A DNA stretch of 64,000 nucleotides from Euptelea pleiosperma (GCA_035048495.1 CM068541.1:4347929-4411928); one strand, 5' to 3'. Counted from the stretch's first letter, positions 1-11,829 are shown. Notes: a model not told the origin generated them from the sequence alone. Translations and numbers: made by a program.

Positions 1-1327
1 ATTTTAAACAGAAGGATTTAAAGGCTTTAGGTTTGAAGGCTTGGTATTTAGATGGGAGAGGTTTTGGGAGGCCTAAAATAGTTTTCCATTTTTTGTATAT
101 CCTTTTGTTTTAGCAAGAGAGGGCCTTCCTCTCTAGCTCCTTTCAAGTCTCTTGAATAATGACGACTTTCACTTCTTTTTCAATACAATTTACTTATAAA
201 AATAGTAATCATAACAAAAAACAAAGAATGTGTCAGCATGTGTCTAACCCATGAGTATGATGGGCTTATGATGATGATGATCGTCTTATTTAAATACATT
301 CTTTCTATGGTGATTACCAAACATGAATAGAAGTATTTAAAAAACTGTATCTCTCAACATATGGAATAAATGGTATGGACTTTTCAACATTTATGGGCGT
401 CACATCTGACACTTTCTATCAGTTTTGGGTACTAACAAACATAATAGTGTCTTTGTTACATAGACTCCTGGTTCTGCTGAGACCATGGTCCCTCAATGTA
501 CCTGTCCACAAGGCTTCTTGGAGAAGACATCACATAGTTGTATATGTAGCTGAAGTTGTACAAAGGAACACAGCTGCACAATCAGTAGCTTCATTAGAAA
601 ACTAAAACAAGTTCTTCTTTAAAATTATTGCCTTACATCATTGCTCACCAAAAATATAATAAAAAAATAAAAATTGCCTTACACCCCAAGAACAACTTGC
701 CACCAATCCCAGCATCCTCATTATGACACTTCAAAGTCAATCTCCAATCCAACAAATGATGCCTCTTAATATATCTAATTTTGAACATATAAGCCATCTA
801 AGTATCCGAGTACCAAAACCCCCTTTATCATATTCAAAGCATTCTTTTCTTGGTAAGAAAGACAAATTTCAATGACGGAAAATTCCTAACTGTATACGCA
901 TTTTAACTAGTGCAAGACCAAACAAAGGAAGATAATCCACTAAATCAGCATGCTGCCAAGCTTGAAACTCCTAGCAATTTTCATACGTGTAAACTCTTTA
1001 GCTTTCAAAGGAAGTGTCCATCCCGCCTATCTTCCAATAATCTTTTGTCAGTTTGAAGGACTAAGAACATCTTTGCAGTTCTCAGGAGTTTAATCTTTCT
1101 TAGAACAGAGCACTAAAATTTGGCTAATCAGAAAGAACTGCCATAGACAAGATAAACAGACAAGATGAAGCAACCGAAGACTAACTAACACCAATAACAA
1201 AATCTGCAAAAGATACACGTGGCTACAAATAAATCTATTCCAACGCTATCGATTCTTTCTGAAAAAAGTACCAGGGTCTATCTATCGGATCACTCCAACT
1301 CAATTTGGAAAACAGAACAAAACCTAC
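1..1327. other. Intron of the GT14 gene, no coding signal
   Basis: AT-rich sequence with no continuation of the glycosyltransferase reading frame on the minus strand. It is read as the intron after the third coding exon, whose donor GTAGGT lies just left of 1328. A 76-codon open frame at 375-605 on the plus strand resembles nothing I know and is treated as chance. Confidence 0.6.
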
Positions 1328-2083
1328 CTATCAGAGAGGAGAACAAATCTCTGGTTTGCAGGATCCAAAAGAGCTTCTCCAAGTAACAATCTCTCCGCTT
1401 CAATCATACTTGACTCTCCCCAAACCACCTGCAAGATGACAACTTATTCAATTGCAAACAAACAATGGCAACTCAACTCAAATAACAAAAAAAAAAAAAA
1501 ACCAAACTTTTGAGAATAAACAGAGCTAGGAATCTGAAAATTACAAAAAACAAAGAAATTGATTTGTGTTTTCCACAGTAGATTGGAATCGTAGAGTACC
1601 TGAATGCTCTTGCTCAACTGTCGACCATAAAAAAACGCGGACCTGGTCGTGGATTCATCAAACACAAAACCAGGCTCGGAATGAACGTAAATTGAGAAAT
1701 TCGCCACATCCGCATTCTTCAAACCCCCAAAATTCAAATTCAAATATCAGAGAACCTATCAAACCCTACTTTTCTCTCAAAAACACTAAGAAACAGAGGA
1801 AGAAAAAAAAAGTACAAACCTCGAAGAAGCTTCCCCATAGAAAATCGAGAGGGAGATTTCTACGTGCGAGAAAGAGAAAGGCGATCTTTGGAGGGCCTTC
1901 GAAGTGCTCATCTTCCAAACTACGAAATCTGCGAGCGGAATAAGAGAGGGAGGATTGAATCTTGGATTGAGAGTGGAGTCGGAGAAGAGCGAAGACACAG
2001 AGAACAACCGAGAGAGAGATCACGATCTTCGAACTGAACCAGAAGACGTGTCGTACGGGCAACGAAGGTTTCTTCTTCGTCAT
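1328..2083 (-). CDS. Core-2/I-branching (GT14, DUF266) glycosyltransferase, 5' part
   Basis: Three joined exons on the minus strand: 2083-1820, 1716-1600 and 1428-1328, all with GT-AG junctions; the last stops mid-codon. They encode 160 residues. A basic N-terminus and a hydrophobic stretch at about residues 20-36 form a signal anchor, as expected of a type II Golgi protein. GPPKIAFLFLARRNLPLDF (about 63-81) and VHSEPGFVFDESTTRS (about 99-114) are typical of plant DUF266/GT14 proteins, predicted to transfer N-acetylglucosamine or a related sugar. The third exon adds VVWGESSMIEAERLLL. Most of the catalytic domain (usual length about 380 aa) is missing and must lie left of position 1, beyond an intron of at least 1.3 kb. 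The start ATG at 2083 is the first in frame before the anchor. Family assignment is firm; acceptor substrate is unknown. Confidence 0.88.
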
Positions 2084-2285
2084 GGCTTCTTCGAGACCTC
2101 ATGTAAACAACAAATAATCTAACAAAAACAAAAACCAAACCAAACAGACCGTTTTTTTTTTTCAACAGGAGAGATTTTTATTTTCTAACAGAAAGAGAAA
2201 GAGAGAGAGGGTGGAAAACGCATTTGTCGAGCGGTTGTCTCTGTTTACTATTGCGTGCCTTCTCTTGACTCTCTTTTTGATCCCG

Positions 2286-2310
2286 ACAGAGAGAGAGAGA
2301 GAGAGAGAGA
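2286..2310. repeat. (GA)n microsatellite in the GT14 upstream region
   Basis: An uninterrupted GA run about 200 bp upstream of the GT14 start codon, next to further GAGA-rich leader sequence (2180-2210). GA/CT runs are common in plant 5' leaders and core promoters; a regulatory role is only inferred. Confidence 0.8.
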
Positions 2311-2391
2311 CGCGGTATGAAATTGAAGACACCCGGGCGACGTTGGGGGTTTCGGTTTTTGGGGGTTTTTCTTTTGCGTGATTATAATAAG

Positions 2392-2780
2392 GGTCGGGCT
2401 CCAGTCACCGCCTAAAATGACAGGCTCCGAATACAGGACACAATATGAGCCATGTGTCATGCTCTTAGAGGATTCGGACCGTATGGATGTTTGCCCAATC
2501 CCTAGGTGAACCACAGACCAAAAATAATCCTGATTAGTGATTTCAAGGCATTTGGGTATTTGTACCTCATATACTACTCATATTCCCACAGTTGAGATTA
2601 ACCCATGAAAATAAGTCCAATCCAACGCCTATGAATCACTAATCAGGCTGATTCTTGATTTATATGTCCACTTAGGATTGGCCAAACATCCATACGGTCA
2701 GAGTCCTCTAAGAGCGTACCACGTGGCTCATATTGAGTCCTGTGAGCCTGTCATTTTAGGCGGTAACTGGAGCCTGAGCC
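2392..2780. mobile_element. Foldback MITE, Mutator-type, with 10-bp TSD
   Basis: The two halves are long inverted copies of each other (GGTCGGGCTCCAG on the left, its near complement on the right). The element is flanked by an exact 10-bp direct repeat TTATAATAAG at 2382-2391 and 2781-2790. TSD length points to a Mutator-like (MULE) transposase in trans. No coding capacity. The arms contain the core 'atggatgtttggcc ... atcagcctgattagtgat' seen in many other elements of this window. It lies in the upstream region of the GT14 gene. Confidence 0.85.
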
Positions 2781-2823
2781 TTATAATAAGGACGAAAGCA
2801 TTTGTTTTTTAACTTTTTAACTT

Positions 2824-3218
2824 GGGTCGGGCTCCGTTGACAGATCTAAAATGACAGATAAATAACAGGGACGCAATATAAGCCAGGTGTCATACTGTAC
2901 CATGACTCTGACCGTACGGATGTTTGTCATATTCCATAGTGGACCTACAAACCAAAAATCAGCCTGATTAGAGATTTATAAGTGTTGCATCTTTGTACCT
3001 CAAATACTGCTCAAATTCCCACAGTTGAGATCAGCCCATAAAAATAAGTCCAATCCAAACCCTATAAATCACTATCGGGCTGATGTTTGGTTCGTAGGTC
3101 CACCATGGGATAGGACAAACATCCATACGGTCCGAGTCCTGTAACAGTCTGCCACGTGGCTATATTGTGTCCCTCTCATTTTGTCTGTCACTTTGGATCT
3201 GTCAACGGAGCCCGACCC
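2824..3218. mobile_element. Foldback MITE, Mutator-type, same superfamily
   Basis: A 395-bp inverted-repeat element starting GGGTCGGGCTCCGTTGACAG and ending with its complement. Flanks TTTTAACTT (2815-2823) and TTGTAACTT (3219-3227) match at 8 of 9 bases, a MULE-length TSD. Termini resemble the element at 2392 but the subterminal sequence differs, so it is a sister family. Non-coding. Confidence 0.8.
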
Positions 3219-3289
3219 TTGTAACTTTTGTTTGAATTTAAAGCTATTTTTATTTATTTAATCTTAAATTGGGATGTACGGTAGTATAT

Positions 3290-4165
3290 ATTACAGGGCA
3301 GCAGATCATGGCTCGTGGATTTTGCACGCGCAAACCACCTCGGCTTCACCACCCACGTACGCAGGTGAGAGTAAAACTTCTATCACACGAAATTGTAAAT
3401 CACACAAAACACAGCCAATGAGTTCTCGGCTCGTACACAAGTGCTTTTGAAACGTACCCATGTGCTTTGCTTTTTAGTTGTACGTGCCCGCGAACTCATT
3501 GGCTGTGTTTTGTGTGATTTGCAATCCCATTGTGACAGAAGTTTTACTCCACAGGTGAGGGGTAAAACTTTGATGCGAGATGACAGCGCAGCAGATCATG
3601 GCATGTGGATTTGTACGGACTGACCACCTTGGCCTCGCCACACGTACCAGGTGAGTACTCGAGTACATTTTGCCAAAACTCTCGTATGTGTACGTGGGTG
3701 GTGAAGCCGTGCAAAATCCACATGCCATGATCTACTGCCTTGTCATCGAAGTTTTACTACCGTGGGATAAAACTTTGATGACTAGGCCTGTTATAGAAGG
3801 AGATAACAGGACAGGAGATCATGGTGCGTGGATTTGTAGAGATTGACCACCTCAGCCTCATCACACATGTATGCAGGTGAGTACATGTATGCAGGTGAGT
3901 ACTCGAGTGCTTTTTGCCAAAACACTCACTTGTGGAGTAAAACTCCAGCCTCTCAATGAAGGAGATGACAGGGCAGCAGATCATGGCAAGTGGATTTTGT
4001 ACGGCAGACCACCTCGGCTTCACCACCCATGAACACAGGTGAGTGTTTTGGCAAAAAGCACTCGAGTACTCACCTAGGTACGTGTGTGGTGAGGCTGAGG
4101 TGGTTAACCCGTACAAATCCACGTGCCATGATCTGCTGCCCTGTCACCTCCTTTGATGAGAGGGC
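3290..4165. repeat. Cluster of direct and inverted ~70-bp repeat units
   Basis: The words GCAGCAGATCATGGC, ACCACCTCGGCTTCACCAC and GCAGGTGAGTACTCGAGTGC recur in forward orientation near 3300, 3590, 3815 and 3970, and as reverse complements near 3720 and 4120 (CCATGATCTGCTGCCCTGTCA). The spacing and alternating orientation suggest repeatedly nested or rearranged foldback elements. Several short open frames here are by-products of the repeats, not genes. Confidence 0.75.
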
Positions 4166-4310
4166 TCGGTCATTAAAGTTTTATCCATAATGAGGTTTAA
4201 AATGAGTAAGCCACGTGGCATAATCTTAGAGGATTCTGACCGTATAGATGTTTGGCTAATCTCTATGTGGACCTACAAACCAAAAAATCAGCCTGATTAG
4301 TGATTCATAG

Positions 4311-4709
4311 CAAGGTTTAAAGGAGGCCGTTTTAACGGTTAAACGGACTGGGGGCATTACTAATTAAACCATTATAACGGATTGAAATGGCCAAGGGCAA
4401 AAATAGAATTTAATGGAATTAAAGGGTTTTAACGGAAAAAAATGGCGTTGAAATTCAAATTTTGAAATTTGAAAATTAAAAAAAAATAGAATTTAACGGA
4501 AATTAAAAGAATTTTAACGGAATTAAACAGATTTAACGGCCGTTTTTTCACAAAATTTTTCAGAATTAAACGGCTGTTGAAACGATTTTAACAGCCGTTA
4601 AAACAAAAAAAACAGCCGTTTTATTCAAAATCAATAAAACATGTTTAAACGGTTTTAGAGGAAACGGGCTTGGGGCGTTACTGTTTAAACGGCTGTTTTT
4701 AAAACCATG
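4311..4709. mobile_element. hAT-type AACGG-rich MITE
   Basis: Begins CAAGGTTTAAAGG and ends TTTTTAAAACCATG, an imperfect terminal inverted repeat. Flanks attcatag and acttatag agree at 6 of 8 bases, consistent with an aged hAT 8-bp TSD. The interior is dominated by TTTAACGG and its complement. No coding capacity. It is inserted in an older foldback element. Confidence 0.75.
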
Positions 4710-4798
4710 ACTTATAGGAGTTGGATTGGAATTATTTTCATGGGTTCATTTTAACCGTGGGAATTTTAGCATTATTGACCATTATTTGATGTTCAAAG

Positions 4799-5174
4799 CC
4801 TGGTTTTAAAAACGGCCGTTTAAATGGAAACACCCTAAGCCCGTTTCCGTTAAAACTGTTTAAACACATTTTAACGTATTTGAATTTAACGGCCGTTTTT
4901 TGTTTTAACGGCCGTTAAAATCGTTTAAACAGCCGTTAAATTCTGAAAAGTTAAATCCATTTAATTACCGTTTTTTTTTATTTTAAAATTTGAATTTCAG
5001 CGCCATTTTTTCCAATTTTTTTCCGTTAAAATCCGTTTAATTCCATTTTTTTCGTTTTTTTTTTTTCATTTTTGCCCCTGGCCTGTTTCAATCCGTTTAA
5101 ACGGTTTTAACGGCCGTTTAAACGGTAACGCCCCCAGTCCATTTAACTGTTAAAACGGCCTCCTTTAAACCTTG
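4799..5174. mobile_element. hAT-type AACGG-rich MITE, opposite orientation
   Basis: Starts CCTGGTTTTAAAAACGG and ends CCTTTAAACCTTG; it is the reverse complement of the 4311 family. An exact 8-bp TSD GTTCAAAG sits at 4791-4798 and 5175-5182. The second hAT insertion in the same host foldback element. Confidence 0.85.
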
Positions 5175-5345
5175 GTTCAAAGATCCAAAGGTTTGAAATC
5201 ACTAATCATGCTGAGTTTTGGTTTGTAGGTCCATCTAGGGATTGGAAAAACATCTATACGGTAAGAATCCTCTAAGAATGTGCCATGGGCTTATAGGCGC
5301 CCGGTCATTAGCCACAATGACAGGGCCTGTCATCAAAGTGTTACT

Positions 5346-5580
5346 CGTTTAAAAGGGGCCGTTATGACGGTATAATGGACTGGGGGTGTTACCTTTTCCG
5401 TACGCTCAGGACCAAAACGGAAAATAACGGCGCTAAATTTCAATTTTCAATAAACAAATTAACGGAATACAACGGAAGGTCAAAATTTATAACAAAAAAT
5501 AACGGCCGTTATTTATGAGTGTTAAAACGGTACATAACGTAACGGGGGAGGAGGTCTGAATGGCCGTGTTTTAAAACCAC
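5346..5580. mobile_element. hAT-type AACGG MITE, diverged or internally deleted copy
   Basis: Contains AAAAGGGGCCGTTATGACGG on the left, TAACGGCCGTTAT inside and TTTTAAAACCAC on the right. It belongs to the GTTATAACGG subfamily but is about 235 bp long. No certain TSD. Confidence 0.6.
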
Positions 5581-5848
5581 AGTACATAGCATGTGTCGTA
5601 AATGAAGCACCTCATGGATTGGATGGTCCACCAACTAAAATGTTGCATCGGTTGCATGATTGTGATCATGCAAAAATGAAGGTGATCGAATCAGCCCGAT
5701 CAATTCAAATTTTGGTTTGTGGCCACGTGGCAAAGGATGGTGCATTGATTGGGATGGTATGGACTGGTAAAGGCAATGCTATCGAATACACTGGGCACAC
5801 ATGCAGGGAATTGGGACCCTGGTAGATGATTCTAACGATTAGATATAT

Positions 5849-6227
5849 GGGTCAGGATAAGGGGACCCAAAATTTCACACCGATATTGGTGTACCCACGT
5901 GGAAGCTAAATCAATGGCTGATTTTTTATGAGGATGATCTCCGCACCATATAGATCACTCCTACAGAAAAATCAGCCCATTCTGAAATTTCGAACCCCAT
6001 CAAATGTGTGTTTCAAGTTAAAAAATTGACGGTTCATAATTCTTTAACTTGTAAATCAGGCTACGAATATCATAATGATTTGAATTTTTGTGAGGGAGAT
6101 CTCCTCACCATAGAGACCATCCTAACCAAAAATCATCCCAATCCAAAACTTTTAATTTATATGTTGCCCCCACCAATTTTTTCGTGTGAAATTTTGTGTC
6201 AAAAACATTTGTCCCTGATCCTGACCC
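5849..6227. mobile_element. Mutator-type MITE with 9-bp TSD
   Basis: Termini GGGTCAGGATAAGGGAC and the complement of GGGTCAGGATCAGGGAC; flanks TAGATATAT (5840-5848) and TTGATATAT (6228-6236) match at 8 of 9 bases. The interior ('ggtgtacccacgtggaag...aatcaatggctgatttt') recurs at 41424-41796 and 59364-59738, making a three-copy family in this window. Non-coding. Confidence 0.8.
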
Positions 6228-6746
6228 TTGATATATTGTAATTTTTACTTTGTGGATTGTCAAGACACACATGGCATTGGGATTCAAATAGTTGGGTCTA
6301 CTAGATATTCTAGATGAGGCAACTGTGGATCCCAACTGGCTGTTGTGTGCTAATTGTGGACCCCGGATTCAAAAGATCCACGGTCCACGTGGATCCAAGT
6401 GGCAACGACTTTATTAATTCTCAATTAACTAATTTTACATGTACTTTCTTTCTATTTAAGAGCGCGCAAGCACACGTGTGAGGCCGTGTTTGTCGTAATT
6501 CTCATGGAACGACGATTTTTTGTTTATAGGTGGTGGGAGAGCATGCTGCTAGCTAAGTAGGAGATGATTCGCTTGGTGTCTACAATATATGATTCATTTA
6601 CTTCCTGAATTGGAATGGGACTAAGTTTTGAGCGACTCTACCATTCTTTTTTAGAGGTAGTTTTAGCGAGATAAAGAAGTCTTCTTCGGAGCTGATGCAA
6701 ATCCCGAGGCCCGTTTGATTGGGTCCACAATCAATCCCTTTCTGTC

Positions 6747-6939
6747 GAGAAAACATTCGCTGGCCTCGGGGACTTCAAACGTTGAAGTATCCCCACCCAA
6801 AATGTTAGACACGTACTGCAATCCCTTAACTCAACCCGGGTTAAGTCCCTGGTTAGTGGTTAGCAAGGGGTACTTGTTTGACACTTTGGGAGGGGGACAT
6901 CAAAGTTTGAAGTCCCCTAGGGCCAGCGAATTTTTTCTC
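6747..6939. mobile_element. Small Mutator-type foldback MITE with exact 10-bp TSD
   Basis: A 193-bp element opening GAGAAAACATTCGCTGGCC and closing GGCCAGCGAATTTTTTCTC. Exact direct repeats CCTTTCTGTC lie at 6737-6746 and 6940-6949. The arms also pair through ggggacttcaaac. No coding sequence. Confidence 0.85.
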
Positions 6940-7239
6940 CCTTTCTGTCCATCCCTTTAAGGAGGATCATTTTATTATTTTTAATAAAGTACATATTGTT
7001 GTTAAAGATAAGTGGCTTACAAGAAGACCAAGATAACTTATTCTTTCTCCTAAACCCACGTCTCTCTCTCTCTCTAACTACCCATCTCTCTCATCAACAA
7101 CTAGTTTTTTCCTTTATGATTTTCAAAAATATAAATTAGTTTAGTGTAAAAATGAAACCATTAGAAAGGTCTTGACTAGAGTTGAACAATGATGTCTAAT
7201 TCTAACTACTTTGAGCATCTCCCGTGACATGCTAAAAGG

Positions 7240-7387
7240 TGAGAGAATTTTGAAGCAGTGAAGCAGTGGCCAATCACATTGCACCACAATCCACTGTTGC
7301 TTTAGAACAAAACCCCAAAATGCTTTTAAACAGCGGATTGTGGCGTAATGTGATAAGCCACTGCTTCGCTGCTTCAAAAATTTTCTC
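7240..7387. mobile_element. 148-bp foldback MITE with 8-bp TSD
   Basis: Almost a perfect hairpin: GAGAATTTTGAAGCAGTGAA on the left pairs with the right arm ending GCTTCAAAAATTTTCTC. Direct repeats CTAAAAGG occur at 7232-7239 and 7388-7395, an hAT-length TSD. Non-coding. Confidence 0.75.
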
Positions 7388-7409
7388 CTAAAAGGGTGGA
7401 TCAATGCTA

Positions 7410-7510
7410 AAATTTAGCATGACTTCCAAAAAAAGATCTCGGACGCTATACTAAAAAGATTGCCAAATATGGCATATGTTATATCTTGTGCCAAAAATCA
7501 CATGAGATTT
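7410..7510. repeat. Fragment related to the repeat at 27545-27610
   Basis: Shares 'atatgttatatcttgtgcc' and 'gccaaatatg' with the inverted repeat in OSCA intron 6 near 27550. Probably a fragment of one MITE family. Ends not defined. Confidence 0.5.
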
Positions 7511-7519
7511 AGCGTATCT

Positions 7520-9016
7520 CAAAACAACATCTTTTGATGAATTTCTTTTTTTATTATTTTACTATAAAAAAACATGTAACATTTCTCAACTATAATTAGT
7601 TGAGAATAAATGACATTTTTTTGAAACACAGCATTAAAGCGCCCCATGCCAAATACAACATTTCTCTAGTTTATCAATCTCATTTTTGATTAAGATAGCA
7701 TTGCTACTGGAGATGTTCTTAATATTCAATTATAAAGTTGTTATATATTTTATTTTATGAAGACTATAATAACCCCGAAAACATGCAAAATATTTGTTCT
7801 AAATGGGGTGTTTTGGTCTTTTTCAATTTAAAAAATCCTAAATAAATAAAGAACTAATCACAAGATTCACAACCTCGACACCTCTCATTTACAGACACAA
7901 GTGCCCCCTGCTAATTAATAGTTAAAAAGAGAATGGAGATTAATGTTACTGCGCGAATGACTTAGTGTTCCAGAAATTACCAAATCCACAAAGTTGGAGA
8001 GGGTTGATTGGTTTTGAAGTCAAATGTTTGGTGATGTTCAACCTACCCCATCACCATCCTTCAGGGTGTTGGGGGTTGCAGATCACAAGAAAGAAGAAAA
8101 AAGTTGTTGGAGTTGGAGAGGCCCTTAGAAAAAAACAGAGAGATTGACTACCGGCCTGAGAAGGTAAGAGGGTGGTAGAGATGGGGTTCCACTTGTAGTT
8201 TTAAATTCTTTATTTCTTTATCCATCCAGTCATCTATATACTATAATCCATGTGATTGAACTGGGTAAAGCTTAAAAAAAAAAAATAAACTTTGATGTCC
8301 ACCCAAAAAATGACACATGGAACACGCTTTCTGGCCCACTTACCCATGATGTTTGGGCCACCCATTAGTTGACCCACACACCAAAATTCATCCTGGTGGG
8401 TAATTTCAATCCATTGGATTTGAATACCCCAAAAAAGAGATGTAAAAAACTTACATAGTTTTTGAATTGTAAGTTCAGTAAAATAGGACGAGAAGGTAAT
8501 CCAGCAGCCCACCTTTTGGCTTTGATGGGCAGCTCGCTTAGGTTCATGGTTATGTAAATATACAGTAGATAGCTCTCAGGGATCTCTTCTCTGATCTGGA
8601 CTCCTCTGGTTTGTAATTTTGGCTTGCTATTTCTAATATACTTTGCTTACTCCAAAAAAAAAAAGAGGGAGAGCATTTAAATGTACACCAATGGTTTTAA
8701 ATTATGGATGCAGTGGCTATTAAGGAGCCCACATATCTTCAAAGAGAGTAGTACAAAAGGGTCAAAGTTCAAGTGTTGTTTATACATATGCTTTAGCCCA
8801 ATGTTATAGGAGGAATTAATCCTCTGTACACCACAAGATCCCCACAACCCCCACCCCACCACCAAAAACTACTTTTACAAGCATTCAATAATTAGACCTT
8901 AATCTCGATCACAATATTACTTGGCTGACCAAGTGACGAAACTGCCACATACATACAATGGCTTGTTACTTGATGTGGTGAAGAGGTCAAAGAATTGATG
9001 ATGGTGATTGAATCCC
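7520..9016. other. Intergenic, downstream of the divergent-PAP2 gene
   Basis: No coding exon recognised. 8290-8420 holds a degraded piece of the common foldback core (gatgtttgggccaccc, cacacaccaaaattcat). The 3' UTR of the minus-strand gene ending at 9017 should lie in the right part, but I see no decisive polyadenylation signal. Short open frames here look random. Confidence 0.5.
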
Positions 9017-11798
9017 CTAACCGGAGTTTTTCATCAGGTAGGCTACTATACACCCCAAGACAGCACCTGCAGCAACCTGCACCAAACCCAAAAAAAAAAA
9101 AACAATTCTCAATCAACTAATGACAATGTTGAATAAAAGTGTCAAGCACACACCAACATTATTATCATGATAAGACAATCAATTTCTGACATTCTTTCAT
9201 ATATTACTTTGGAGGTATACATGCAAGGAAATGCAGGTCATCACCGGATTTGTGCCCAAGCCTGTGAAAGGCAGTGAACAGGTTTGACCTGAAAATTGCA
9301 GGTCACCAAAGTTTGACCATTGAGGTCATTCAACAGTAATGTTTTTAGACCCAACTTTCTACATTCACTATTCCCTCTTATTCTCAGCAGTGACCAGCGT
9401 TTTCATGTGCCAAAACATCCCTTGTAATACCATCTCGTGCTATCTTAATTATCGTTATTTATGTATATATCTTATACTGTACACTTATATGAACTAATGA
9501 TTTATCTCCAATACGACTAATAAATGAAAAAACTAGAATCTCCAATGCTCACTGACTTCTAACATACACGTCATTCTTCAATAAAAATGTTTAATAAGGT
9601 TTATAGACAGAAACTCTGCCTCACCTTATGTCCACAAACCAAACAACCCTATGGAAAGGCAAATTTTGGTTGACCCGTCATTTTTCTTATTACCCCCCTT
9701 TCTCTTAATTCCCCTCACCAGTTTCTGACATGCTCTATATGCCCCGTGGACCCATCCAAATCTCTTATCATCCCCCCCAAATGCTAAACAGGGAAGAAGA
9801 AAAGAATAGAAGAAGAGAGAGAGCTTGAGGATGATGGGGCCCTTCCGGTTTCACCTCTGAGGGGTAAAGAGAAAGCGAACACCATTGATCCTTTTCCATC
9901 GATTTCGATCAACTTTCGAACACCATTGATTCTTTCAACTGAATTTAGGTTATCTATTGTTGCTTCCAAATGAATAGTCATGAGGCTTTACGATGAGCGG
10001 AAAGCAATTATGAGGATCCATTTGATCGGCAGTTATATAAAGCTACTTTTGGAAATTGCTTTGAAGTGGAAGAGTGGGGTCCGATAGAATTCTCCATTAT
10101 GACTAAACATTTTGAGCGCCAAGGAAAACCACCTTATGCATATCACTCAATAATAGTTTTCAAATCAAATACTTCACTGTTCGGACTGCTAAATCCAAAC
10201 AATACTTCACTATTCAGACTTAGCAGGCTGAACAATCAAGTAGTGTTCGGTCCAGACCGAACACTCTTTAATAGTTTTCAAACAATATACTTCACTGTTC
10301 GGACTCAGTCTGAACAATACTTCATTGTTCAGACTTAGCCACCTGAACAATGAAGTATTGTTCAGTCCTAGTAGACCGAACACTGAACGAATTAGGATAA
10401 ACCTTGCTTCTGAGCAGATTAAACTTATATTCCTAACCATGCATTGGTACCAAAAGATGAAGTGGGATGGAAGCATAGAAAGATAGAACTTATAAACCCT
10501 AAGCATTCTCCCTTTGCTTTTTTAGGTATTCTGCCTTGCTTTTTCTGTATTTAAATTGAGAGGGGATGAAATAGAGAGGAGTTAATTAGAGAAACAATAG
10601 GGACAAAGTCAGTATTTTATATTTTTGTGTGGGGGAATTTAAGAGAGAACACAGGGGATATAGATGTCCTTTTATTTATTGTTTTAGTGGGGGATAACAA
10701 GAGATATTGACGGGGCAACCAAAATTTGCCCTAAGGAAAATATTGATGATTTTTTACGTAATTGAAGAAGGTACCCAGAATCCATTATCCAGCCAAAGTA
10801 GATGTGTTAACAAATTTTTAATCCAGTTATTAACAAGCTTTGGATTGAATTGAATTAACATCAAACAAACACATTTAACCTCTGACTACTTCAAAGCAGA
10901 ATGCAGTATCAATAATATAAGGCGAAAAAACAATGCTACATGTGCAATAGACCTGAATGGGAGTATGACCGAGTGGTTCACGTAGAGGTCTGACATTAGA
11001 TAGACGGTGCTCCGGAGGTAGCTCACATACTATTTGGTTCAACAACTGCAGTGAACATTGAAATACAATAACAATTACAAATAATAAATGAAAGAATAAG
11101 CAAGAAATGTTCATTTTTATATCCTCCTTTTTCTTTCCTAAACAGCTCAAACATGTAGATATTATTTGCACAATAAAATGGAATTAGGATATTACAACAA
11201 CTTAGAAGATAGCTCAAATTGATGAATTAGGACATCATGTTCAGAAATACGGAAAACCATCCAAGAATCCAGGATCAACAAGATTATATGCAGATTCCTA
11301 AAGTAGGATTTCCACCAGATCTACTTGTGAAGAAAATTGTTGATCTATACACAGTATACTACCACATTGAACCAAACTTTGCTAAGAATCTAAGATAAAA
11401 AATTTAGATGAACCAAGATGGATGTTAGAAGCACAGGTCATGTTACTCATTAACTTGAATACATTTATATAAAAGACCAATACAAAATGCGAATTTCGGA
11501 ATATTTCACAAAATCAAATGAATGAGATACAAGCATGTGAGATATTTGGACCTAGGCAATTCCTTAATAAGATAGTGGTTTGTTGTAAATGTTCCTTAAG
11601 TTTAAACTTTAAAATAAATAATCTATAGTGAATCACAGGGTAATTTATAGTGAAGACAAAAGCTTGAGTTGATTTTATTAAAAACTATAAAATCATTCAT
11701 ATGGACAAGGCTACAGTTGTTGGTGGCTGATATGTGCTGGTGACTGTGAAGTCTGTGATACAATGTGTTAAAAGCACAAGGACTAGCTGACTCATATC

Positions 11799-11829
<31 letters not shown>

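Larger units (their letters stand above)
4188..5330. mobile_element. Older foldback MITE interrupted by two hAT MITEs
   Basis: Arms at about 4188-4310 and 5183-5330 are inverted copies carrying the same 'atagatgtttgg ... tcagcctgattagtgatt' core as the element at 2392. Elements at 4311-4709 and 4799-5174 sit inside it and account for its length. Outer boundaries are approximate; I could not fix a TSD. Confidence 0.65.

Noticed and set aside
375..605. 76-codon open frame on the plus strand
   Set aside because: No recognisable domain, lies in an intron of the minus-strand GT14 gene, and has ordinary AT-rich composition.
3290..4165. CRISPR-like array of direct repeats
   Set aside because: Units differ in length and orientation, there are no uniform spacers, and the genome is a plant's.
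3441..4190. Several overlapping 60-120 codon frames with similar cysteine-rich peptides
   Set aside because: The similarity comes from the underlying 70-bp repeats read in several frames; no start context or homology supports a peptide family.
5619..5825. 68-codon frame between hAT and Mutator-type MITEs
   Set aside because: No family resemblance; embedded in repeat sequence.
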